6,533 nucleotides of DNA from Fidelibacterota bacterium (GTDB taxonomy: Bacteria; Fidelibacterota; UBA2242; JAFGTP01), in NCBI GenBank assembly GCA_021735285.1, contig JAIPHI010000148.1, forward strand, positions 1 to 6,533. Direction: 5' to 3'. Shown piece after piece: positions 1 to 6,533 of this stretch. Numbering within the stretch: position 1 is the stretch's first letter; each line of letters starts with the position of its first letter. The notes beneath the pieces are model-generated. The model did not search any database and had not been told where the DNA came from. It saw only the letters and a program-made list of their open reading frames with translations. The translations under genes and the position numbers were made by a program.

Positions 1-1
1 C

Positions 2-1093
2 CTCAGTATTCTTGCCGAGTTGATTGAAGAGTATAATGTTAATTCGATTGCCATTGGAAATGGAACTGCCAGTCGGGAAACAGAGCAATTGGTAGCGGAT
101 TTATTAAGGGAATTAAAAAAGGAAGATTTAGGGTATATAATTGTTAATGAAGCTGGAGCTTCGGTATATTCAGCTTCGCCTCTGGCAAAAAAGGAATTTC
201 CCCAGCTTGAGGCCAGTATGCGGGGCAATATATCAATTGCTCGAAGATTACTTGATCCACTGGCAGAATTGGTTAAAATTAATCCTAAACATATTGGCGT
301 TGGACAGTATCAACACGACGTAAATCAGAAAAATTTAAATCAAGAATTACGGAATGTCGTCGAAGATTGTGTTAATAGTGTAGGTGTAAATCTTAATACA
401 GCCTCGCCGGCACTATTAAGATATGTTTCCGGATTGTCAAGCAGAACGGCCAGCAATATAGTTAAGTACCGAGAAGAAAATACAAAATTTGAAAACCGTA
501 AAGAACTAAAAGAAGTAACCGGAATAGGAGTCAAGACTTTTCAACAAGCAGCCGGCTTTTTAAGAATACCAGATTCGCAAAATCCTCTGGATAATACCTT
601 TATTCATCCGGAATCCTATCATGTTACAGAAAATTTACTTGATAAATTTGATATTCAGGATGTTGAATTGGGAGGTCGGTTAATTGATGAAAAATTGAAA
701 AATAATGATATATCTATAAACAGATTGGCAGAAGAACTGGAAGCCGGGAAACCGACCTTAGAAGATATTATCAAAAATTTAAAAAAACCAGGTCTGGATC
801 CTCGTGATCATCTTCCCAAACCAATTTTAAGTCAAAAAGTACTTTCTATCGATGATCTGCAAGAAGGGATGGTGCTCAAAGGAACTGTCCGCAATGTGGT
901 GGACTTTGGGGCCTTTGTAGATATCGGGGTCAAACAGGATGGCCTGGTGCATATTAGTGAGTTGGCCAATGAATTTGTAAAGGATCCCACAGAAATTGTT
1001 TCTGTAGGAGATGTGGTTGATGTGGAAGTGCTCTCAATCGATCAAACTCGCGGAAGAATTGGTTTAAGTATGAAAAAGATTAAGAAAAAGTAA
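2..1093 (+). CDS. tex: Tex-family RNA-binding/transcription accessory protein, C-terminal part (5' truncated)
   Basis: This is the last 363 codons of a Tex (YhgF-like) protein. Full-length members have roughly 720-780 residues, so about half is missing beyond the left edge. The frame is open to base 2, and the TTG at 20 is an internal leucine, not the start. Numbered from base 2, the fragment shows the end of the YqgF/RNase H-like domain (IGNGTASRETE near residue 17, EAGASVYSAS near 50, GVGQYQHDV near 99). The helix-hairpin-helix region follows (NLNTAS near 130, VTGIGVKTF near 172), then the family motif NPLDNTFIHPESY near 194. A C-terminal S1 RNA-binding domain spans about 286-358 (GTVRNVVDFGAFVDIGV, DGLVHISEL). 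Tex is a cytoplasmic nucleic-acid-binding protein linked to transcription and RNA metabolism; its exact role is not settled. It ends 3 nt before the next gene, consistent with co-transcription. Confidence 0.95.
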   Translation, partial: LSILAELIEEYNVNSIAIGNGTASRETEQLVADLLRELKKEDLGYIIVNEAGASVYSASPLAKKEFPQLEASMRGNISIARRLLDPLAELVKINPKHIGVGQYQHDVNQKNLNQELRNVVEDCVNSVGVNLNTASPALLRYVSGLSSRTASNIVKYREENTKFENRKELKEVTGIGVKTFQQAAGFLRIPDSQNPLDNTFIHPESYHVTENLLDKFDIQDVELGGRLIDEKLKNNDISINRLAEELEAGKPTLEDIIKNLKKPGLDPRDHLPKPILSQKVLSIDDLQEGMVLKGTVRNVVDFGAFVDIGVKQDGLVHISELANEFVKDPTEIVSVGDVVDVEVLSIDQTRGRIGLSMKKIKKK

Positions 1094-1096
1094 TAT

Positions 1097-2380
1097 ATGA
1101 TCGAAGTAAAAAAAGTTGTAGAAAATAGTATTGCCGAAGACCTGGGATTAAGTCCGGGGGACAAGATAATTTCGATCAATTCAAATCAGATAGAAGATTT
1201 CCTTGATCTACATTATTATGAAGGTGATGAAAATATTGTAGTAGTTTTTAGGAAAGATAATCAGAATTATGAGATTGAGATTGAAAAAGAACAAGGCCGA
1301 GCATTAGGCATTGCCCCTGTTAAAGATGGGATGCATACCTGCACGAATAACTGCATTTTTTGTTTTATCAAGCAAAACCCTCCGGGTATGCGGAGACAGA
1401 TCTATGTTTGTGATGAGGATTATCGTTACTCCTTTTTGCAGGGTAATTTTGTAACTCTGACAGATGCCGATAAAAATGATCTTAAACGTATTGTTGAACA
1501 GAGATTATCGCCTCTATATATTTCAGTGCATGCCACTGATCCCAATACCCGCCGGAAATTATTCCAATATGAGGAGGATATCCCGATTACCGAAAAGCTT
1601 GCCTATCTGGCTGATAATAATATTGAGGTGCACGCCCAAATAGTGCTGGTGCCGGGAGTGAATGACGGGGAAATTTTGAATAGTACAATTCGGGATTTAT
1701 ATATTTTTAATAATTCAATAAAATCAGTAGCAATTGTGCCGGTTGGATTGACCAAACACCGCCAGCATCTTCCCAAAATTAAACCAGTTGAGGCTGAACT
1801 TGCTAGAAATATTCTAAATAAGGCTGTAAAATGGAGTGAAATCTATCGTAATAACGAAGGAGAAAATTTTGTTTATCTTGCTGATGAAATCTATCTTTTA
1901 GCAGAGGAAGAATTTCCATCCGATAAACATTATGCAGATTATTATCAGATAGAGAATGGAGTAGGATTATCCAGAAAATGGATTGATAAAATAATAAATA
2001 GTATCAATTCTTTTCGGGAAAAAATTAAAACGCCTAAAAAGTTACTATTTGTATCCGGAGAATTAGGAGCAAGGGTGATCGAGCAATATCTACTAAATAT
2101 ATTTAATAGTGTTGATAATTTAGAAGTTGAGGTTTTTGCTGTGGAAAATAAATTTTTTGGCTCTTCCGTGACAGTCAGTGGGTTATTGACTGGTAATGAT
2201 ATTGTAGATCAAGTAAGTTCTCGGGCTCAGAATTATGATGCGGTATTTCTACCACCACGCTGTGTAAATTATGAGGGCCGCCTCCTGGATAATATGACCC
2301 CGGATGAGATAGAAAATAAGATTGGAACAGATGTGATAATTGCTGGTAAAAATATTATGGAGAAAATAAAGAATGTCTAA
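1097..2380 (+). CDS. PDZ and DUF512 domain protein with radical SAM-type cysteine motif
   Basis: The 427-residue protein matches the PDZ + radical-SAM-like + DUF512 family known mainly from Firmicutes and Cyanobacteria. Its N-terminus is PDZ-like (about 1-60, with LGLSPGDKIISIN at 16-28). A cysteine cluster follows at C82, C86 and C89 in TCTNNCIFCFIKQ, the CxxxCxxC spacing expected for a radical SAM [4Fe-4S] cluster. A TIM-barrel-like part contains RLSPLYISVHATDP (136-149) and IVLVPGVNDG (182-191). The C-terminal DUF512 region has LADEIYLLAEE (261-271), IENGVGLSR (285-293) and FGSSVTVSGLLTG (354-366). The reaction is unknown; an iron-sulfur, SAM-dependent activity is inferred from the motif alone. 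The ATG at 1097 lies 3 nt after tex, with no strong Shine-Dalgarno sequence. The gene overlaps der by 8 nt, and DUF512 genes commonly sit next to der, which hints at a role near ribosome assembly. Confidence 0.9.
   Translation: MIEVKKVVENSIAEDLGLSPGDKIISINSNQIEDFLDLHYYEGDENIVVVFRKDNQNYEIEIEKEQGRALGIAPVKDGMHTCTNNCIFCFIKQNPPGMRRQIYVCDEDYRYSFLQGNFVTLTDADKNDLKRIVEQRLSPLYISVHATDPNTRRKLFQYEEDIPITEKLAYLADNNIEVHAQIVLVPGVNDGEILNSTIRDLYIFNNSIKSVAIVPVGLTKHRQHLPKIKPVEAELARNILNKAVKWSEIYRNNEGENFVYLADEIYLLAEEEFPSDKHYADYYQIENGVGLSRKWIDKIINSINSFREKIKTPKKLLFVSGELGARVIEQYLLNIFNSVDNLEVEVFAVENKFFGSSVTVSGLLTGNDIVDQVSSRAQNYDAVFLPPRCVNYEGRLLDNMTPDEIENKIGTDVIIAGKNIMEKIKNV
2359..2362 (+). promoter_or_regulatory. Ribosome binding site of der
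   Basis: GGAG lies 10 nt before the ATG at 2373, inside the coding end of the DUF512 gene. It supports this start, which produces an 8-nt overlap of the two genes. Confidence 0.55.
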
Positions 2381-3686
2381 AATAAAACCGCTTGTAGCCA
2401 TAGTTGGTCGTCCCAATGTAGGCAAATCTACATTATTCAATAGAATTATTGAGGATAGAAAATCGATTGTCGATTCGGAGCCTGGAGTCACTCGCGATAG
2501 AGTTTACGAGGATGCTGAGTGGGCTGGTAAACAATTTTCGCTTATCGATACCGGTGGTTATATGCCTTATTCGGATGATAAAATTGATAAAGCTACAAGG
2601 ACGCAGGCCAATATTGCTGTGGAAGAAGCTGATCTTTTATTATTTGTGGTGGATGTAAGGGATTCTATTACCAGTATTGATCGGGAAGTGGCCCAAATCC
2701 TCAGAAAAAGCAATAAACCTATTTTCCTTGTAGTCAATAAATGTGATAATGAAAAATATCTACAGGATACTTATGAATTTTTTGAATTAGGATTGGGAGA
2801 ACCTTTTCCTGTTTCAGCAATTAATGGCAGGAGAGTGGGCGATCTTTTGGATGAAGTGATCGAAAAGCTACCAGTAGAATTATATTATGAAGATGAAAAA
2901 CGTTTAAATCTGGCTATCATCGGAAAACCCAATGCCGGCAAATCTTCATTAACCAATGCTCTCCTGGGGATGAAAAAATCGATCGTTACTGATATTCCCG
3001 GAACCACCCGGGATGCCATTGATACTGATCTTGATTATGATGGTCATGAAATTACTCTGGTTGATACAGCCGGCTTGAGAAAGCGTAAAAAAGTCAATGA
3101 CGGCGTGGAATTTTACAGTACTGTGCGAGCGAATAAGTCGATCCAGCGTTGTGATGTTGCGGTCTTAGTGATCGATGCCTATCAGGGCTTTACCCGCCAG
3201 GACGCCAATATTGTCAACGAAGTTATTCGTTATAGGAAAGGATTGATTCTGGCTTACAATAAGTGGGATACAATTGATGGTGATATTAATACTGCTCAGG
3301 ATTATTTTGATAGAACTGTAGCTATTTATTCTGACCTTAAATATTATCCTTTTGTATTTATTTCGGCCAAAAATGGTAAAAGGATCCAAAATGTTTTAGA
3401 CCTGACGATCGAAATCTATAATGAGCGTCAAAAAAGGGTTAAGACAAAAGAACTTAATCAGTACTTTGAAGATATTTTCAGTCGTACACCACCACCAGCA
3501 GCCAAAGGGAAGTTTATAAAAATTAAATATATTAGTCAGGTTCATACTGCTCCACCTGTATTTGTATTTTTTACCAATTTTCCAAAATTGATCGACCAGA
3601 GTTATCGGCGTTTTATTGAAAGAAAATTGCGTGATGAGTTTGGTTTTAATGGCGTTCCTATTTCAATGAAATTCAGGAAAAAATGA
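2373..3686 (+). CDS. der: Ribosome biogenesis GTPase Der (EngA)
   Basis: Der is a tandem-GTPase protein that binds the large ribosomal subunit and is needed for its late maturation in the cytoplasm. The length of 437 residues is normal for the family. G domain 1 (about 7-165) has the P-loop GRPNVGKST (12-20), PGVTRDR (37-43), DTGG (59-62) and NKCD (122-125). G domain 2 (about 177-350) has GKPNAGKSS (184-192), PGTTRDA (209-215), DTAG (231-234) and NKWD (296-299). The C-terminal KH-like domain (about 355-437) contains TPPPAAKGK (372-380) and ends in the basic FRKK. All nucleotide-binding motifs look intact. The ATG at 2373 lies inside the end of the DUF512 gene, with a GGAG about 10 nt upstream (2359-2362), so translational coupling is likely. 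Confidence 0.97.
   Translation: MSKIKPLVAIVGRPNVGKSTLFNRIIEDRKSIVDSEPGVTRDRVYEDAEWAGKQFSLIDTGGYMPYSDDKIDKATRTQANIAVEEADLLLFVVDVRDSITSIDREVAQILRKSNKPIFLVVNKCDNEKYLQDTYEFFELGLGEPFPVSAINGRRVGDLLDEVIEKLPVELYYEDEKRLNLAIIGKPNAGKSSLTNALLGMKKSIVTDIPGTTRDAIDTDLDYDGHEITLVDTAGLRKRKKVNDGVEFYSTVRANKSIQRCDVAVLVIDAYQGFTRQDANIVNEVIRYRKGLILAYNKWDTIDGDINTAQDYFDRTVAIYSDLKYYPFVFISAKNGKRIQNVLDLTIEIYNERQKRVKTKELNQYFEDIFSRTPPPAAKGKFIKIKYISQVHTAPPVFVFFTNFPKLIDQSYRRFIERKLRDEFGFNGVPISMKFRKK
3675..3678 (+). promoter_or_regulatory. Ribosome binding site of the metalloprotease gene
   Basis: AGGA lies 9 nt before the ATG at 3688, within the last codons of der. It supports the start immediately after the der stop codon, a choice also favoured because the N-terminus from this start reads as a signal peptide. 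Confidence 0.5.
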
Positions 3687-3687
3687 G

Positions 3688-3747
3688 ATGAAAAATACTC
3701 TTAAAATAATGTTTTTTTTAACCATACTATTTGAAATATCATTTGCA
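3688..3747 (+). other. Signal peptide coding segment
   Basis: Codons 1-20 encode a short basic start, a hydrophobic stretch (IMFFLTILF, 7-15) and a small residue at the end (ISFA), typical of Sec signal peptidase I substrates. There is no lipobox cysteine, so a lipoprotein is unlikely. Confidence 0.75.
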
Positions 3748-5280
3748 AAGGTTTCTACTATTGTTGATAATAATTTACAGTCTTCTCCTGATTTAAAGAA
3801 AAGTATGAAAGTTCAGTCAAGACCGGATTATTTACCTAAGCAATATGTTACTCCGGAAGGTCATTTTAGAATTCATTACACTTTAGACGGTCAACATGCT
3901 GTTTCTGATGCAGATACTTTATATCCTAATGTAAATTATCCTGATTGGATTGTGGAAACAGGAATTGCTGCTGAAAGAAGCTATAGTATCTTAATTGATA
4001 GCCTAGGATTTGAAGCTCCTCCTGAAAATAATAAAGATGGCCCTGAATATGATATCTATGTTAGAGAATTTGGCCATACTAGTGATTATGGTGGTACCAC
4101 GCCAGAGATGAAAATAAATAATACTGATCGGGATCATGATTGGTATTCTTATATTGAAATTGATAATGATTATGATGATGGAGGAAAATATTATACAAAT
4201 GGATTAGAAGGATTAAGGGCTACGATAGCACATGAATTTTTCCATATGGTCCAATTAGGATATAATTATTTCGACGGTGATGTTTTCTTTTTGGAATGGT
4301 CTTCCGTATGGTTTGAAGATATAGCATATCCGCAAGTCAATGACTACCTTCAATATAAAGCCTTCTTCAAAAATCCTCAGGAAAGTATCTGGTCCACTGC
4401 CGGCTATGGACGACTCGGTTTCTACCATTATTCACTAGGTGTTTTTTTAAGATATTTCACAGAAAACTATGGGGCAGAATTACTTAGGAAAATATGGGAT
4501 GAAATTAAGGAGCGGGACGCGTTAGCTGCTATGCAAAAGATTATTCCTAAAGAAACAGGTAAAAATATTCCCTGGCATATTAATAGATTTTACCGCATTT
4601 GTTACTTTAGCGGTTCTCGTTATGATCCCGATTATTCCCTAATTGAAGATGCAATCTATTTTCCTGACTTCAATTATACTGCACTTGATACTTTCAGTCA
4701 AAAGGATGGTACAAATTTTTCATCTAAAACTAACCCCTACGGCACTAATATATTTAAATTGGCATTTACAGAAAACCAATATATTGGGATTGATAGAAAA
4801 ATATTATATAATGATACCCTTTTTGGAGGTTATATCGAGGACTATTATTTTGAAAAAAGATCGGTAGAATTTTCATTAATGGAAGATACATTTGTTGGCG
4901 AAACAGGCCCTGAAGATACCCTGGTAGTATTTATAACGAACTCATCTCAAAACAAATCAATGGATTATAGTTTTTCTATTTCTGAACGGGATAAACCTAT
5001 GCTGGCTTCCAAAATTGATAATATCTACCCCAATCCGATCAATCCTACTAGTGGAAATCGTCTTAATTTTGTTTTTCAAACCGATCTACGACATGGTAGT
5101 TTTACAGCCAACTTATATAATATTTTAGGCGAGAGAGTTAGTAAACAAAAATATTCTCTTCGTTTTGAAAAAGAAGAATATCAGTTTCCAATCAGGAGTG
5201 ACTTATCTTCAGGAGTATATATTTTGAAAGTTGGTTCCGGAAATAAATATGAAAGTAAAAAAATAACAATTTTAAAATAG
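3688..5280 (+). CDS. Secreted HExxH zinc metalloprotease, MXAN_6640-like, with C-terminal sorting-type domain
   Basis: This 530-residue protein is predicted to be exported. It starts with a signal peptide: K2 and K6, a hydrophobic core at about 8-19, and likely cleavage after A20 (ISFA-KV). The putative catalytic site is AHEFFHMVQ (181-189), giving zinc ligands H182 and H186 with catalytic E183. E203 in FLEWSSVWFED (201-211) sits where related putative proteases carry the glutamate ligand (the E-G-T-A-x-W type motif). Residues about 50-130 resemble the conserved N-terminal part of this family. The last 85 residues (about 445-530) begin YPNPINP and contain LYNILGERV and SSGVYILKV. This is the Ig-like C-terminal domain annotated as a type IX secretion sorting domain or FlgD-like domain in FCB bacteria. 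Substrate is unknown and protease activity is inferred from the motif. The gene begins 1 nt after der and is followed 7 nt later by yigZ, so it appears to be in the same transcript. Confidence 0.85.
   Translation: MKNTLKIMFFLTILFEISFAKVSTIVDNNLQSSPDLKKSMKVQSRPDYLPKQYVTPEGHFRIHYTLDGQHAVSDADTLYPNVNYPDWIVETGIAAERSYSILIDSLGFEAPPENNKDGPEYDIYVREFGHTSDYGGTTPEMKINNTDRDHDWYSYIEIDNDYDDGGKYYTNGLEGLRATIAHEFFHMVQLGYNYFDGDVFFLEWSSVWFEDIAYPQVNDYLQYKAFFKNPQESIWSTAGYGRLGFYHYSLGVFLRYFTENYGAELLRKIWDEIKERDALAAMQKIIPKETGKNIPWHINRFYRICYFSGSRYDPDYSLIEDAIYFPDFNYTALDTFSQKDGTNFSSKTNPYGTNIFKLAFTENQYIGIDRKILYNDTLFGGYIEDYYFEKRSVEFSLMEDTFVGETGPEDTLVVFITNSSQNKSMDYSFSISERDKPMLASKIDNIYPNPINPTSGNRLNFVFQTDLRHGSFTANLYNILGERVSKQKYSLRFEKEEYQFPIRSDLSSGVYILKVGSGNKYESKKITILK
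5020..5277 (+). other. C-terminal sorting-type (YPNP) domain of the metalloprotease
   Basis: This segment encodes residues about 445-530. It starts with NIYPNPINP, followed by beta strands with LYNILGERV (476-484), SGVYILKV (508-515) and a lysine-bearing end KKITILK. In Bacteroidota such domains direct export and surface attachment through the type IX system. In other FCB phyla the same domain is common but its export route is less certain. Confidence 0.7.
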
Positions 5281-5287
5281 TAATAGC

Positions 5288-5878
5288 TTGAAAAAAGTCG
5301 CCCATCAAACAAAATTTGAACAAAAAATTGACAAATCCCGTTTTATCGGATATTGTTTTCCAGTTGCAACCAGAAAAGAAGCGGAAAAATATATAGAAAA
5401 TATTGAAAAAGAGCATTATAAGGCGACCCATGTTTGTCCGGCTTATCGGATTTTGGGAGAAAATGAAGTATTATCCTATAATTCTGATGATGGTGAACCG
5501 GCCCGCTCATCCGGACCTCCTATTGAATCGGCTATAGAGGGTCGGGAACTGGTCAATACACTTTGCGTTGTAGTACGTTATTTTGGGGGTATTAAATTAG
5601 GTATCGGTGGACTAATTAGAGCCTATGGTGGTACAGCAGGAAAAGTGCTTGACAAGGCTGGTGTAAAAAAGTTCAAAATAAAAGTAACATTAAATTTATC
5701 AGTTCCTCACAAAAGCTATCCGGATCTACTAAAAGCACTTCAAAAACAGCAGGTTGATTTTGATCAGGATTATGATCAAAATGGAGCAATTATTACTGTT
5801 GAATTGCCAGAAAAAGAAATTGACGAATTTATTTCCGGAGTAAAATTGATACCGGGAATAGATATTGATAAAGAATAA
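5288..5878 (+). CDS. yigZ: YigZ/IMPACT family protein
   Basis: The 196-residue protein has the normal length and both domains of the YigZ family. The N-terminal UPF0029/IMPACT domain (about 10-122) carries KSRFIGY (16-22), YNSDDGEPARSSGPP (64-78), VVVRYFGGIKLGIGGLIRAYGG (95-116) and nearby conserved residues. The C-terminal DUF1949 domain, with an EF-G-like fold, spans about 133-194. The IMPACT domain relates to the eukaryotic translational regulator IMPACT; the bacterial role is uncertain. The start is TTG at 5288: an in-frame TAA at 5273 rules out an earlier start, no ATG lies near the N-terminus, and KSRFIGY must be kept. No clear Shine-Dalgarno sequence precedes it. With only 7 nt after the metalloprotease stop, reinitiation or coupling is plausible. 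It is the last gene of the run. Confidence 0.93.
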   Translation: MKKVAHQTKFEQKIDKSRFIGYCFPVATRKEAEKYIENIEKEHYKATHVCPAYRILGENEVLSYNSDDGEPARSSGPPIESAIEGRELVNTLCVVVRYFGGIKLGIGGLIRAYGGTAGKVLDKAGVKKFKIKVTLNLSVPHKSYPDLLKALQKQQVDFDQDYDQNGAIITVELPEKEIDEFISGVKLIPGIDIDKE

Positions 5879-6006
5879 TTTCAGAGCTCCCTACCTCGTA
5901 ATTTTCTATAACATGTTTAATCTAAATTAAAATAATACTATAATTGCAGTATATGACCTGACCTAAAAATAACATTCAGATTCTAAAAAGAGACGAAAAT
6001 GCTATA

Positions 6007-6064
6007 ACTTTGGAAACCGTAGTTAGCCGAGTTGCAAAGTAGTGGTGTCGCGAAGTGGTTTTTT
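6007..6064 (+). terminator. Possible weak terminator or structured repeat downstream of yigZ
   Basis: ACTTTG (6007-6012) pairs perfectly with CAAAGT (6035-6040) across a 22-nt loop. AGTGGT occurs twice (6041-6046 and 6054-6059), and a T run follows (6059-6064). The stem is short and separated from the T run by about 18 nt, so this is not a canonical intrinsic terminator. It is the best candidate for ending the yigZ transcript, about 130 nt after the stop codon, but may be only a repeat fragment. Confidence 0.25.
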
Positions 6065-6204
6065 GTTTCTAGGGTAAGTTAACCATTTTGTCCTCTGATC
6101 TTGTAGTTTTTTTAATTTTTTTACAAATTAATAAAATCAAAACTTTAGTCTATTGACTCATTCTATTAGATGGAAAGCAAGGAATATCCTTTTACGACTT
6201 TTCT

Positions 6205-6255
6205 ACTCGACCACTTTCCCACTCGACTGTTTCCGCTTTCTGGTTTGCTGTTTCC
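6205..6255. repeat. Cluster of short direct repeats (ACTCGAC and TGTTTCC)
   Basis: ACTCGAC occurs at 6205-6211 and 6221-6227, 16 nt apart, and the flanking bases also partly match. TGTTTCC occurs at 6228-6234 and 6249-6255. Read on the minus strand, the first unit is GTCGAGT. The copies are few and imperfect, so this is a degenerate repeat with no assigned function. Confidence 0.45.
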
Positions 6256-6294
6256 ATATATTTCAAAATTCAAGTATGGTCTTTTTCTAATTTC

Positions 6295-6314
6295 TACAGA
6301 ATCGGGTCTCTGTA
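6295..6314. repeat. Short inverted repeat (hairpin)
   Basis: TACAGA (6295-6300) and TCTGTA (6309-6314) are perfect inverted copies around an 8-nt loop ATCGGGTC. No T run follows, so it does not look like a terminator. Six-bp arms can arise by chance in AT-rich DNA. Confidence 0.35.
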
Positions 6315-6371
6315 TTTAAATTTCCCGTTCTATCTTAGCATTTACGGGTTGTGGTAAAATATAAATACCTT

Positions 6372-6403
6372 TTACTTTTGTCTTGATACAAAAGTAACAA
6401 AAG
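6372..6403. repeat. Perfect 10-bp inverted repeat with adjacent ACAAAAG direct repeat
   Basis: TTACTTTTGT (6372-6381) and ACAAAAGTAA (6388-6397) are exact inverted copies around the 6-nt loop CTTGAT. ACAAAAG then recurs at 6397-6403, 9 nt after its first copy (6388-6394). This hairpin plus repeat resembles a dispersed intergenic sequence I recall from Bacteroidota-like genomes, where it is sometimes mis-annotated as small hypothetical proteins; that recollection needs a search. It could be part of a longer repeat running to the right edge. Confidence 0.65.
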
Positions 6404-6533
6404 ATCAATGCCTGACGAGAATTCACTAAAAATTTAACTGCTCCGCTAAAATTATTTAAACTTAATTTGGCAATCACTTCGTATAGATTTTTCTTCCTCG
6501 GACTTTCAATATCTACTCTGGTTGCTCATCATT

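Larger units (their letters stand above)
5879..6533. other. AT-rich non-coding region with short repeats
   Basis: No convincing coding frame, tRNA, rRNA or CRISPR array is visible in these 655 bases on either strand. The first part (5879-6000) is plain AT-rich sequence with a tandem TGACC pair (5954-5963) and a weak hairpin, ATACT/AGTAT (5935-5939 and 5948-5952). The rest holds hairpins and short direct repeats. It may be dispersed repeat DNA or a decayed region between two transcription units. What lies beyond the right edge is unknown. Confidence 0.7.

Noticed and set aside
20..22. TTG as the start codon of the first gene
   Set aside because: The frame is open to the left edge and the protein matches only the C-terminal half of Tex, so this is an internal leucine.
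2249..2491. Antisense reading frame of 80 codons across the DUF512-der junction
   Set aside because: It lies opposite two well-supported genes and its translation resembles no family I recognise.
3165..3389. Antisense reading frame inside der
   Set aside because: It is opposite the second GTPase domain and has no recognisable motif; it is a shadow of der.
5192..5431. Antisense frame encoding a hydrophobic, phenylalanine-rich peptide
   Set aside because: The phenylalanine content reflects lysine-rich AAA codons on the opposite strand, and it overlaps two genuine gene ends.
1..5878. Defence or biosynthetic gene system
   Set aside because: All five genes belong to recognisable families, and none forms a known defence, toxin-antitoxin or secondary metabolism module.
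6001..6070. tRNA or other known RNA gene
   Set aside because: No cloverleaf, T-loop motif or acceptor stem can be drawn from this stretch.
6153..6187. TTGACT as a possible -35 box in the tail
   Set aside because: The only AT-rich -10 candidate (GAATAT at 6182-6187) is about 23 nt away and matches poorly, and no gene follows.
6205..6255. CRISPR array
   Set aside because: The repeats are only 7 nt with irregular short spacing, and no cas gene is present.

Overview
The window is a compact plus-strand gene cluster (about 1-5878) followed by 655 bases of AT-rich, non-coding, repeat-bearing DNA (5879-6533). The base composition is low in G+C. One protein has a C-terminal 'YPNP-NP' sorting-type domain, and Shine-Dalgarno signals are weak or absent before some genes. 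Together these suggest a bacterium of the FCB group (Marinimicrobia, Calditrichota, Ignavibacteria or Bacteroidota type). This lineage is inferred from protein style only; no 16S or other marker gene is present.

Layout: (1) the 3' half of tex, a nucleic-acid-binding protein, cut by the left edge; (2) a PDZ + radical-SAM-like + DUF512 protein; (3) der (engA), the double-GTPase ribosome assembly factor; (4) a secreted zinc metalloprotease with a C-terminal sorting-type domain; (5) a YigZ/IMPACT family protein. The junctions are a 3-nt gap, an 8-nt overlap, a 1-nt gap and a 7-nt gap, so the five genes are very probably one transcript. Tex, DUF512 and Der fit a theme of RNA and ribosome maintenance, and YigZ is a conserved protein of uncertain role with a fold linked to translation. 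The exported metalloprotease is the odd member.

Right tail: I find no credible gene. It contains a perfect 10-bp inverted repeat with a 6-nt loop (6372-6397) flanked by a repeated ACAAAAG, a cluster of short ACTCGAC and TGTTTCC repeats, and several weaker hairpins. It looks like dispersed repetitive or remnant intergenic DNA.

I do not see a clear undescribed biological system here. The best leads are the metalloprotease inside a housekeeping operon, the translationally overlapped DUF512-der pair, and the repeat-rich tail.
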